From a bacterium D16-51 (GTDB taxonomy: Bacteria; Bacillota; Clostridia; Lachnospirales; Lachnospiraceae), in assembly GCA_003612285.1 (NCBI GenBank), contig RAYE01000043.1, positions 1-51,047 of the forward strand: a DNA stretch of 51,047 bases. The letters are read 5' to 3'. Shown here piece after piece: positions 40,982 to 49,403 of this stretch (within the stretch, counting starts at the first letter, position 1; the number at the start of each line of letters is the position of its first letter). The notes beneath the pieces are model-generated. The model was not told the origin of the DNA. It ran no database searches and was given only the letters and a program-made list of their open reading frames with translations. Position numbers and translations under genes: made by a program.

Positions 40982-41605
40982 TCAACGCACCTCCATGTCC
41001 TTATTTTTATTCTGGTTCGGGGCAGCTTTCGCCGCCTCCTGTTTCTGGATTTCCGCAAATCGCTCCTTTGCCCAATCCGGCAGGCACTCCGGCTTTACCT
41101 CGCCCGCAAGGTCATACCTCTCCCACCGCCCATTCTCGCCTGAATAAAGGGTAATGCAGTAGCAGGCACTCCCCAGCGAATGCTCCCTCGCACCGTTCCC
41201 GCCAGTCACTAAAATTAACTGGTGTTCGGCAGAACGGTACTCCGGCCTTAACGCCTCCGGCTTGACCGCCATCACCTTGCCTGCGATGTCCCCGCACTTG
41301 AACATGGGGATGCACTTGTCCGCTGTGATTTTTTCCCTCGGCACGGTCACTTTTTCCTGTTCCCCATGCACCTTTACGCACTGCGCTTTCACCCGGTCGG
41401 CAAACAGCTCCATGATTTCGGCGTAATCATCGCCCACCATGCACTCCTGATAGGATTCAAAAATGCCGTTGCTGGAATAAAAGGCGCAGAGGTAGGGCAT
41501 TTCTGCCTTTTCGTCCACGCCAAACACCACTTCTTTATCACCGATGCGGACGCCCTGCGTAATCTCATAGCTTTCTACCATCCGCTTTTCTTTTTCATCT
41601 CCCAT
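40982..41605 (-). CDS. Conserved ICE protein of unknown function (207 residues)
   Basis: Soluble protein; start taken at 41605, overlapping the end of the winged-helix gene; an in-frame ATG at 41581 is an alternative. The N-terminal part (YEITQGVRIGDKEVVFGVDE, MPYLCAFYSSNGIFESYQEC) looks like a small alpha/beta domain, and the middle holds TADKCIPMFKCGDIAGKVMA. The tail is Gln/Lys/Asn-rich. Likely co-translated with its neighbours. No function can be given. Confidence 0.68.
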   Translation of the reverse strand: MGDEKEKRMVESYEITQGVRIGDKEVVFGVDEKAEMPYLCAFYSSNGIFESYQECMVGDDYAEIMELFADRVKAQCVKVHGEQEKVTVPREKITADKCIPMFKCGDIAGKVMAVKPEALRPEYRSAEHQLILVTGGNGAREHSLGSACYCITLYSGENGRWERYDLAGEVKPECLPDWAKERFAEIQKQEAAKAAPNQNKNKDMEVR

Positions 41606-41936
41606 GCTCCTCGTCCTCGCTTTCTTCCATGACTTTCTTTCCATATTCGGTAAAGGCATACCATGCCGTCCGGTCAAAGCGGCTCTCGTTGTGTTCGCCC
41701 TGCACCAGAATCCCGGCTTTTTTCAGCCTGCCAATCCCGCACTTTACCATGCCCCTGCTGAGATAGGGCATATGCACGGTAAATGCCTTCTTGCTGCATC
41801 TCATCCATGTGTTACCTTCATAGCTGTATCGCCCGTGGAACTCATTTTCCTTTACTTCCCTCCAGATATGCTCCAAAAGCAGGGCGGCGGTTATGCCGAA
41901 CCTTTCTGCAATCCCGGAGTTGAATTTCTGCGCCAT
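41595..41936 (-). CDS. Winged-helix DNA-binding protein (replisome-organiser-like)
   Basis: Protein of 113 residues; start at 41936 with AAGGAGG 8 bases upstream (a longer frame to 41999 lacks one). The sequence AERFGITAALLLEHIWREVK, YSYEGNTWMRCSKKAFTVHM, PYLSRGMVKCGIGRLKKAGI, SRFDRTAWYAFTEYGKKVME is the pattern of N-terminal winged helices of phage/plasmid replisome organisers and conjugative-element regulators. It would bind DNA; target unknown. First gene of the chain leading to the methylase/helicase. Confidence 0.78.
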   Translation of the reverse strand: MAQKFNSGIAERFGITAALLLEHIWREVKENEFHGRYSYEGNTWMRCSKKAFTVHMPYLSRGMVKCGIGRLKKAGILVQGEHNESRFDRTAWYAFTEYGKKVMEESEDEEHGR

Positions 41937-42011
41937 CCTAAAACCTCCTTTCCTCCGGTATGTAAGGGACGGCTTACCGCCGCCCCAAAACTGCCGCAAA
42001 TAGATTGCGCC

Positions 42012-42101
42012 CTACGCTTTCCTCCTGCGGATTCTCAAGAATACCGCCGTACCCACGATAAACGCCACAAGCGCAATGCTGATTCCTGTCTTAATTTTCA
42101 T
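42012..42101 (-). CDS. Tiny membrane protein after the adhesin gene
   Basis: Protein of 29 residues: MKIKTGISIALVAFIVGTAV then FLRIRRRKA. It has one membrane helix and a positively charged end, much like the C-terminal anchor of a sortase substrate without the sorting signal. It begins 6 bases after the adhesin stop, with AAGGAGG inside the adhesin end. Could be a real micro-protein or a remnant. Confidence 0.5.
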   Translation of the reverse strand: MKIKTGISIALVAFIVGTAVFLRIRRRKA

Positions 42102-42107
42102 ATAACC

Positions 42108-45100
42108 TTAGTCCTCCTTCCTTTTTCTGCTTATTGCCGCCAGAACGCCGAACACGCCGATCCCTGCCACGGACACAGCGGATAAGGCTATCCACAATCC
42201 CACGTTGCTCTCATCGCCCGTCTTTGGCGTGGTGATAATCTCCACGGGCTTCTTCTCATTGGTCATGGCTGCTTTCACAACCTGCCCGTCCTCTTTGATT
42301 TCAAACGGGAACTCCCTCTCGTCAATCAGGTAGCCTTCCGGTGCGTCATATTCCTGATAGGTGTACTTCCCATAGCGGAGCGTAAAGGTGGCAAGCCCGT
42401 TTTTGTCGGTCACGCCCGTTGCAACCACATTTCCGTCCTCATCCTTGATGCGGAACTTGGCGTTGGGGAGCAGCTTCCCGTCTGATACATCCGTCTTAGT
42501 CAGCTCCAGCTTTCCGGTAACCGGCTTGTTGATGAACCCGACGCCTGCCTCATTCTCCACGTCCACAATCTTCCCGTCCTCGTTTATCTCAAAGAAATAG
42601 GCATTTTCGTCCAGCACGAACCCCTTTGGCGCAGTCTTTTCCTTTACGAAATAGCCGCCGTATAAAAGCCCGTCTGTCTGGTAAATGCCCTCTGAGATTT
42701 CCGGGATTTGAGCGATTAAGCTGTCCTTTTTGGAGTCAAATTTCTTGTTCCCGTCCGTGTCCTGATACAGCTCAAAGACTGCGCCCGTCAGCTTGTTCGC
42801 CGGGTAGTCTGCGTCTACTTTTGTAAGGCGGACGCTGCCGATAATCAGCTTATCCGTGATTTTAACCTCAATCACTTCTTCATTTACGGTCACGGATACA
42901 TAATGCAATGCCTCATTCAGCACATACCCGGTCGGTGCCGCAATCTCCCGCACGATATAGGTTCCAAACGGCACGTCCTCAAAGGCAAACGCCCCGTCCT
43001 CTCCGGTTACGGACACAAGCAGGGCGGTTTCTTCGGTAAATTCCTCTGTACCCGCCGAAAACAGGCCAATGGTAGCATTTTCCAGAGGTTTGTCCTCTGT
43101 GTCTACCTTAATTCCCTCAATCCTGCCACGGAGCAGCTCGTTTTCAATGGGTTCCCCGTCCTTCACATGGACGCTCACAAGCGCAGCATCCTGCCCCTGA
43201 TAGGAGAATTCCACCGGGTATTTTTCATCGGAGAGGATATAGTGCTGGTCGGTGCATACCTCTTTCACATAGTAGCTGCCAAACGGCAGGTCGCTTGCGA
43301 AAAATGCCATGCTGTCCGTGTTGCAGAATACAATCTCAATCAATCCGTCTGCCGGGATAATCTCGCCATTGGATGCAGCCAGATCCTCCGCCGCATACAG
43401 CCCAAAGGCTACGTTCTGGATTTCTCCCTTATTCCCGATGCCAAAAGCCTCGTCCTGCTCCAGTGCCTTTGCCAAATCAACCGTCACTTTCTGACGCTCG
43501 TTGTAAAAGGCGGTGTCGGTTTCCGTCACGGAGATCTCCTGTCCCGCATAGACAAGCTCGATTTCGTGTCCCTCGATGTTCAGCACACACCCATAAGGCG
43601 CAGTCACCTCCACAACTTTGTATTTCCCTAAATACAGCTCCTTGCTTTCTGCGTTCCCGTCCTCATCAGTGGTAACAGTGTCCACGACTTCCCCTGCACT
43701 TGCCCGCACGGTTCCGTCCTGCGTAATAATATCCTCTATGGCAATGATTTCATATACCGCCCCTGCTTTCCCGGTCACTTCAAACACCGGGGTATAGATA
43801 TTCCCGTCCTCGGTCAAATCCCCGGCTTTATCTATCACACCGTCACCGGAAGTTTGGACGCCTGCAAATTCCTCGGCGGTCTTGGCCACAAGGATTCTGC
43901 CTTTCTGCGGCATATTCTTCTGCTCTGTCACTACTACGGTGACGCCGCTCTCCTCGGTGGAATTTTCCTGCACCACGGTAAACGGGACAGGCGTGGAATC
44001 CAGCACATAGCCATAGGGAGCCTGCACCTCCACCATCGTGTAATCCCCAAAGGGCAGCTCCTCCGGCGTGATCAGGTATCCGTCCGCCCCCGTGTAGAAC
44101 GTATCCAGAACCGTCACCTCCGGGTAGGTGTATTTCATGGTGACAAGCTCCCCTGCGCCGTCATAAATCTGGTAGCCTGCGCCTGCAAGGGGGATGGTGT
44201 TCCCGGTTTCAGCGTCCTTCTTCACAATCTTGATATAGGACGCAAACGGCCTGTTGTTGATCAGGTAGCGGTAAACCTCCCCGTCTTTGCTGACATACAC
44301 GTCAAAATCCTTCATCAGCTCGCTGCCTTCCCACCCTTTGGTCTGGTGGACGGTGTAAACGCCGTAAGGCAGGTCTTTTGTTTCCGCATAGCCGTATTCA
44401 TCGCATACCAGCGTGTCCCTCTCGCTCTCTTTCGCATTGTCATAGCTGCCGGAACGCTTCAGGTACACCTGGAATTCTGCGCCCTCCTCCGGCGTTTCAA
44501 TCTGCGTGCTGCCGTCATCGGTATGCTTGATGATGGAAATGCGCCCTTTGATAACCTGCTCATTCACGTCATTAGAAGTGGTGTTCAATTCGACTGTATA
44601 ATTCTTTGCCTCCGCCCCTACATGGTGTACGGTTTCATCCAGCAGGTAGCCCTCGGATGGTGTAATCTCCCGGATGTTCCAGTTGTCACCGCAGATATAA
44701 TACTTTGTGGTGAATTTCCCCTCGCTGTCGGTGGTATAGGTGTCAATCAGGGTGTCCCCGTCATAAATGCCATACACGGCGCCTGCCAGTGTTGCGTCAC
44801 CCTGCGGCTCCCCTGTTTCCTTATCTGTCTTTGTCACGTTGACACGGAACTTTTTCAGGATGTTGGTCACGGTTGCGCTGGTAACTTCCTTCCACTTGAT
44901 TGTAACGCTCTGCTTTTCCGGGATGACATAACGGACTGCGGTATCCACTTCCTCAAGGGTGTACGGTGTGGAGCCGGAAATGAGGATGTTAGAGAACATT
45001 GCCACGCCGTTCCTGTCGGTCACTGCGTATTCATCCACGGCTGCGCCGGAAAGGGCTGTGCCGTATAAATGGAACCTCACGCCCTCCACCAGATTGTCCT

Positions 45101-46307
45101 CGGAACCTTTGATTACTTTCAGATCCCCACGCTTCAAGATGTTGGAGAACTCCACCTTTGCGGTCTGCCCGCCTGCAACGGTCACTTTCTGTGATTTCTG
45201 CGGCTCATAGCGTTCCTCCGTCAATTCGGTCACGGTATAGGTTCCCGGATTCAGGTTCTCCACCTTAATCTTTCCGTTCTTCCCCGTAACCACGGTCTTG
45301 TCAATGCCGTTGCCCGTAATCTGGAACCGCAGCCCCTCCACAATACCGTCCTCGGACGTTTTCACAATCTGCACATGTCCGTAAGGGATTTTCACGCTAA
45401 GGTAAACCGTAATGTCGGATGCGCTCTCCACGCCCACAACAACATCCTGCAGGGACGCATCGCCATAGGCTACAAGGGTGCCGCTGACTGCCGGGCTTCT
45501 CTTGGTTGCGGTTAAAAGCACGTCCTCCGTCACCGCCTTTTGGGAAGTGATGGTAAGCGTATTGCCGGACGCACTCACGGCCACGCTGCTGTTGGATGAC
45601 GTGAAGTTATATTTTGACAAAACCCCGTTCGTATCCGTCAATTTCACAACGTATTTGTCCCCGTCCCATGAAAGCTCCTTTACGACTGCGTTCCTGTCGG
45701 TGGAAGCAAAGCTGGGGATTGTCCCGTGTTCCTGCATGCCCGCCACGATCTGGCTGTACGCAGCGGACACGCCGCCGTTCGCCCCGTTTGCACAGATGCT
45801 GTTATAGAACTTGCCGTCCGTCTGGTTATACGGGGCATTGGCGTTCCTGCACCCGGTCACGATCTCCCATATGACCATCTGCGTGGCAACCACCTTTTCA
45901 TCCTCGGAACCGGGAAGGCTCCCCATGCTGCCCTGAGAACCGTATAAAAGCGCAAGGTTCACGGCATCCCTCTGGCTCCCGCTCAAGGCGTTCCATGTGT
46001 CGGACGCATTTGCCCGCAGGGTGTTCCCGGTATGCAGCGACACCCCCGGCTGGATGCAGAAGGCAGGCTCCCCGTCCGCATAGATACGGGTTCTCGCCTC
46101 CCCCGCCTCGCCGCATACCCTCCCGTCATGGGTGACGGTCTGCTGGTATTTGATGGTGTTGCCCGCCCCGTCATGGCAGTACGCAAAGGTAATCTTCGCC
46201 GTCTCCGACGCCGCCGACACGTTCATGGACGGAAAGACGGAAACAATGGATGCCGCCGCCATCATCATGGCAAGCCCTCTTTTCAATCTCTCTTTCAACT
46301 TCTTCAA
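42108..46307 (-). CDS. Thioester-domain, SpaA-repeat surface adhesin with TPKTG sorting signal
   Basis: Cell-wall-anchored protein of 1399 residues. The start is taken as TTG at 46307 because GGAGG lies 8 bases before it; the ATG at 46322 has none. A signal peptide (RGLAMMMAAASIVSVFPSMN) leads to a thioester domain: AFCIQPGVSL (Cys near 84) and VVATQMVIWEIVTG (Gln near 142) can form the internal bond that binds host or cell amines covalently. About ten SpaA/Cna-B-like repeats follow, each starting like GHVQIVKTSEDG or GKLELTKTDVSD and ending in a PYGxYxVxE-type strand. The C-terminus is TTPKTGDES near 1364, a hydrophobic helix and RKRKED. Probable substrate of the element's own class B sortase. 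Confidence 0.94.
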   Translation of the reverse strand: MKKLKERLKRGLAMMMAAASIVSVFPSMNVSAASETAKITFAYCHDGAGNTIKYQQTVTHDGRVCGEAGEARTRIYADGEPAFCIQPGVSLHTGNTLRANASDTWNALSGSQRDAVNLALLYGSQGSMGSLPGSEDEKVVATQMVIWEIVTGCRNANAPYNQTDGKFYNSICANGANGGVSAAYSQIVAGMQEHGTIPSFASTDRNAVVKELSWDGDKYVVKLTDTNGVLSKYNFTSSNSSVAVSASGNTLTITSQKAVTEDVLLTATKRSPAVSGTLVAYGDASLQDVVVGVESASDITVYLSVKIPYGHVQIVKTSEDGIVEGLRFQITGNGIDKTVVTGKNGKIKVENLNPGTYTVTELTEERYEPQKSQKVTVAGGQTAKVEFSNILKRGDLKVIKGSEDNLVEGVRFHLYGTALSGAAVDEYAVTDRNGVAMFSNILISGSTPYTLEEVDTAVRYVIPEKQSVTIKWKEVTSATVTNILKKFRVNVTKTDKETGEPQGDATLAGAVYGIYDGDTLIDTYTTDSEGKFTTKYYICGDNWNIREITPSEGYLLDETVHHVGAEAKNYTVELNTTSNDVNEQVIKGRISIIKHTDDGSTQIETPEEGAEFQVYLKRSGSYDNAKESERDTLVCDEYGYAETKDLPYGVYTVHQTKGWEGSELMKDFDVYVSKDGEVYRYLINNRPFASYIKIVKKDAETGNTIPLAGAGYQIYDGAGELVTMKYTYPEVTVLDTFYTGADGYLITPEELPFGDYTMVEVQAPYGYVLDSTPVPFTVVQENSTEESGVTVVVTEQKNMPQKGRILVAKTAEEFAGVQTSGDGVIDKAGDLTEDGNIYTPVFEVTGKAGAVYEIIAIEDIITQDGTVRASAGEVVDTVTTDEDGNAESKELYLGKYKVVEVTAPYGCVLNIEGHEIELVYAGQEISVTETDTAFYNERQKVTVDLAKALEQDEAFGIGNKGEIQNVAFGLYAAEDLAASNGEIIPADGLIEIVFCNTDSMAFFASDLPFGSYYVKEVCTDQHYILSDEKYPVEFSYQGQDAALVSVHVKDGEPIENELLRGRIEGIKVDTEDKPLENATIGLFSAGTEEFTEETALLVSVTGEDGAFAFEDVPFGTYIVREIAAPTGYVLNEALHYVSVTVNEEVIEVKITDKLIIGSVRLTKVDADYPANKLTGAVFELYQDTDGNKKFDSKKDSLIAQIPEISEGIYQTDGLLYGGYFVKEKTAPKGFVLDENAYFFEINEDGKIVDVENEAGVGFINKPVTGKLELTKTDVSDGKLLPNAKFRIKDEDGNVVATGVTDKNGLATFTLRYGKYTYQEYDAPEGYLIDEREFPFEIKEDGQVVKAAMTNEKKPVEIITTPKTGDESNVGLWIALSAVSVAGIGVFGVLAAISRKRKED

Positions 46308-46337
46308 TCTACTTACCTCCATATTTATTTTTTGGCA

Positions 46338-46363
46338 TAAAAAAAGCCCTGCAATGTGCAGGG
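46338..46363 (-). terminator. Terminator between parB and the adhesin gene
   Basis: CCCTGCA/TGCAGGG with a 3-base loop, followed by seven T on the minus strand. It closes the parA-parB unit; the adhesin must have its own start of transcription or rely on readthrough. Confidence 0.88.
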
Positions 46364-46540
46364 TTGGTAAACTGGTACATCTGTTGTGTCAGCCAGAAAA
46401 AGGATAGCCGCCGGCTCCTTATTGCTTTTTCGGCTGGTATTCGGCTGGTAACTGAAAGGGGTAGGGTGTGGGAAGGGGGAAACGGTAAAAAAGGCTATCC
46501 GCAAAAGGGCATAAATGCCCCGTGGCGGAAAGCCTCACTG

Positions 46541-47476
46541 TCACCGTTCCCTGTCCTTGCTCCGCTCCCGTTTCCGGTACAGCTCCAGTGCCTTTACAAT
46601 CGTATCTTCCATCTGTTTCGCAGACGTCCCCGGTGAAAAATATTTGCTGATACGCTCTTTCGGCATACGAAACTGCTCCTTCTGGTTCCCCTTTTCCTCT
46701 GACAAGATGGAGAGTATCACATCTTCGTTCAACCTCCCCTCGTCTGCAAACTTACGCATTTTAATCGCCTGTGCATGGCTCGGTGTGCAGTCCTCCAACT
46801 GCATGGTGTCAAGCAGAATAGTCTGTTGCTCTTTCGGCAGGTAAGACAATTCTACCGCTGGGCGTATGGCAATCTTGCCGCTGTCAACCATATCCAGAAT
46901 TGGCGTGATAAGCTCGGTTAGACGGATATATTTCCTAATCTGTTCATGGCTTTCCCCTGCTTGTTCTGACAAAATCTGCCTTGATGTCTTTCCCTCAAAA
47001 TTCGGCAACACTGTTGCAGAATTTTTACACGGTCTGCCAGCCCGCCTTTTCATTGCGTCCAGTTTCATCTTGTAGGCAAACGCTTTCTCTGACGGCAATA
47101 TCTGCTCCCTTTGCAGGTTGGAATCCACCATGATTATAATGGCTTCATCATCTGTCAAGTTACGGACAATGCACGGTATCTCCTTTTTCTCCGCAAGCTC
47201 GCTCGCCATTTTTCGCCTGTGTCCGGCTATCATTTCATAACCGCCTTCCGGCTTTTCCCGGACAAGGGCAGGCACAAGAACGCCGTACTGTTTCACGCTC
47301 TCCGCCATATCCGCCATGCTTTCGTCCATTTTCACCTTAAACGGATGGTTAGGAAAATCGCTGATTTCCCCCAGCGGTATTTCCCTGACAGATTCCCGGT
47401 CTGCATTGTCCCGTTCCTCCTGTGTGCTGAACAGGTCAGCGGCTGAGGGAAGCGGCATTTTTATTTCTTTCGCCAC
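46541..47476 (-). CDS. parB: ParB/Spo0J-family partition protein
   Basis: Protein of 311 residues starting at GTG with GGGAGG upstream. ParB core: VREIPLGEISDFPNHPFKVK, ESVKQYGVLVPALVREKPEG and MIAGHRRKMASELA (the CTP-binding GHRR box). A helix-turn-helix follows in KTSRQILSEQAGESHEQIRK. The C-terminal region is unusual-element-specific. It binds a centromere-like parS and works with ParA to hold the circular or replicating ICE. It overlaps the ParA gene by 41 bases. Confidence 0.94.
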   Translation of the reverse strand: MAKEIKMPLPSAADLFSTQEERDNADRESVREIPLGEISDFPNHPFKVKMDESMADMAESVKQYGVLVPALVREKPEGGYEMIAGHRRKMASELAEKKEIPCIVRNLTDDEAIIIMVDSNLQREQILPSEKAFAYKMKLDAMKRRAGRPCKNSATVLPNFEGKTSRQILSEQAGESHEQIRKYIRLTELITPILDMVDSGKIAIRPAVELSYLPKEQQTILLDTMQLEDCTPSHAQAIKMRKFADEGRLNEDVILSILSEEKGNQKEQFRMPKERISKYFSPGTSAKQMEDTIVKALELYRKRERSKDRER

Positions 47477-48257
47477 TGCGTATCACCTCCCTCGTAAATG
47501 CTCCATACGCCTTTGCCGCCGCACCGTTTTTGTCATAACTGTAAATGCTCTGCCCTGCGGCACTGGTTTCTGCCGCTTTCACCGCTACGGGGATGACCGT
47601 CTGGTACACCTTGATTACCCTCCCGTAATTCTGCCTTAGATTGTCGGCTGTGGCACGGGCAAGGTTTGTCCGCATATCTGCCAGCGTCAATAACACGCCG
47701 TCCACCTTTAAACCGGGGTTAATCTGCCGCTGCACCCTGCCTATGGTTTTCATAAGCTGCGTCATTCCCTTTAAGGGGAGATAGTGCGCCTGCACCGGGA
47801 CGATTACGCTGTCCGCCGCCGCAAGCGCATTGATAGTGAGCATACCCAGACTCGGCATACAGTCAATCAGGATATAGTCATAATCCTTTTTCATCTCGCT
47901 TAAATAGGATTTCATGGTGAACTCCCTGCTCATGGCGTTTACAAGCGTGATTTCCATGCCGGACAGCTCGATATTCGCCGGAATCAGGTCTACGCCCTCG
48001 TCATGGTGTAAAATCCCCTCGCCCGCTTCAAATGGCTCGTCACGGATAATCTTTTCCATCTGCGTTGAAAGCGTGACTGGAAGGCTGTCCTGATCCGCCC
48101 AGCCCAAAGAGGTCGTCAAATCCCCCTGCGGATCGGCGTCCACAAGCAGCACTTTCTTCCCCTCGTTTGCAAGCCCTACCCCTAAATTCACGGCAGTCGT
48201 GGTCTTGCCCGTCCCGCCTTTCTGGTTTGCAAGGGCGATTACCTTACATTTAGACAT
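47436..48257 (-). CDS. parA: ParA-family partition ATPase
   Basis: Protein of 273 residues. Deviant Walker A ANQKGGTGKTTTAVNLGVGL near residues 10-28, LLVDADPQGDLTTSLGW, and Walker B-like YDYILIDCMPSLGMLTINAL; VIVPVQAHYLPLKGMTQLM is typical of ParA. The ATG at 48257 has AGGAGG 9 bases upstream, with a GTG just before as alternative. It segregates the element by moving on the nucleoid. First gene of the backbone after the right cargo island. Confidence 0.95.
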   Translation of the reverse strand: MSKCKVIALANQKGGTGKTTTAVNLGVGLANEGKKVLLVDADPQGDLTTSLGWADQDSLPVTLSTQMEKIIRDEPFEAGEGILHHDEGVDLIPANIELSGMEITLVNAMSREFTMKSYLSEMKKDYDYILIDCMPSLGMLTINALAAADSVIVPVQAHYLPLKGMTQLMKTIGRVQRQINPGLKVDGVLLTLADMRTNLARATADNLRQNYGRVIKVYQTVIPVAVKAAETSAAGQSIYSYDKNGAAAKAYGAFTREVIRSGERNKNAASLSR

Positions 48258-48282
48258 CACGGTTTACCTCCTTTCCTGAAAA

Positions 48283-48317
48283 ATTTAATAGCCACCCTGC
48301 ATAAGACAGAATGGCTA
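48283..48317 (-). terminator. Possible attenuator upstream of parA
   Basis: TAGCCA/TGGCTA (48289-48317) with inner CTG/CAG pairs, then a T-rich run on the minus strand, just before the parA ribosome site. It may be a leftover terminator or a control hairpin. Confidence 0.4.
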
Positions 48318-48336
48318 TGTATGGGTTTTGGGGAAA

Positions 48337-48380
48337 TAAAAAAAGCCGACTGATTCTCATTTTTGAAAATCAATCGGCTA
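48337..48380 (-). terminator. Terminator closing the right AT-rich island
   Basis: AGCCGA (48344-48349) pairs with TCGGCT (48374-48379); seven T follow on the minus strand. It is nearly identical in sequence to 26571-26613. Confidence 0.85.
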
Positions 48381-48403
48381 TGTAGCATAACTATATATTC
48401 ACA

Positions 48404-49291
48404 TTAAAAGCCCACACCATGTTGCAAGCACCAAATCAAAATATCCTCTGTCATTCTAAGAAACATTAAAGCATCTTCTTTTGTTGGAACCTCTTCACCA
48501 TGTGTTCCTAGTCCTGACATGGCACTATACATGCTCACAAATAGTCTATATCTATTTGCACCCTTTTTATTATCTATCCAATAAGTAAATATTTTTTTAA
48601 TGGAAGTAAGCTGTGTATTAGAGCTATCAACAATGCTTTCTCCAGTTGCGGCTAAAATACCTTTTGCATAATCATTTTGAACATCTAATTTTTTAAAAAA
48701 ACCTTCAAATACACTTCTACTATTATCAAGGCAGCTTTTATATTCAGAATTTCCATAATTAGATATAGCTTCCAAATAGTAGGGCAACAAATCATTATGT
48801 TTTTGTTCTAGTGCAGACAATAAAAATGTTTTATTTTCTTGACGTTCAAAAACCCCTTCTGAAAATGCTGTCAAATGATATTTATAGCAGTCATAATCAT
48901 AATCGTCTTCTATATGTTCTCTAGTCAATTCATATCCTATTATTTCCAAATAATTACTTAATACACTATAATCTGCTTCTTCGATTTTTCTTACTCTATC
49001 AAATATTTCTTTTAAAAAACTTCCCAGCGCCTGCTTATTGCTTTCTATCTCTTGGCAGATTGAAAAGCAAACTTTAATCGGGCTATATGCCGGATTATCG
49101 TTTTTCCACGTTCCGTTCATATAATACGGTGTTAATTCCACTCTATATTTATCTACAAGCGAAGATAGTCCTGCACATCTTAATATAATTTCTCCATCTT
49201 CTACTTGCTGAATTGCATGACTAAAATATTTCCCAAGTATACTATATGTTTTAGCCAGCACAATTTTTTCCTGTGAATCCATCTGAAACAT
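48404..49291 (-). CDS. Abi-C/HEPN-like protein, probable abortive-infection type
   Basis: Protein of 295 residues; start at 49291 with GAGAGG upstream (an in-frame ATG at 49336 has none). The C-terminal 110 residues resemble the Abi-C domain: SCLDNSRSVFEGFFKKL, then IVDSSNTQLTSIKKIFTYWI, MYSAMSGLGTHGEEVPTKED and ALMFLRMTEDILIWCLQHG. The family's usual RNxxGxxHG box is here GLGTHG, without the Arg. The N-terminal part is not recognised. AT-rich, next to another unknown gene and before a strong terminator: a cargo gene, plausibly anti-phage. Confidence 0.7.
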   Translation of the reverse strand: MFQMDSQEKIVLAKTYSILGKYFSHAIQQVEDGEIILRCAGLSSLVDKYRVELTPYYMNGTWKNDNPAYSPIKVCFSICQEIESNKQALGSFLKEIFDRVRKIEEADYSVLSNYLEIIGYELTREHIEDDYDYDCYKYHLTAFSEGVFERQENKTFLLSALEQKHNDLLPYYLEAISNYGNSEYKSCLDNSRSVFEGFFKKLDVQNDYAKGILAATGESIVDSSNTQLTSIKKIFTYWIDNKKGANRYRLFVSMYSAMSGLGTHGEEVPTKEDALMFLRMTEDILIWCLQHGVGF

Positions 49292-49403
49292 TATTTTTCC
49301 TCTCTTTCTCATTTCAATTTTTTCCATGAACTCCATACATTACAGAATAAAACAGCAATATGTATTCTTTGTCTCAGTATCTAAACACTATATGAATATT
49401 ATT

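Noticed and set aside
43854-45068. Long plus-strand open frame (404 codons) opposite the adhesin gene
   Set aside because: It is the antisense shadow of repeated SpaA-like domains; no ribosome site and no recognisable protein.
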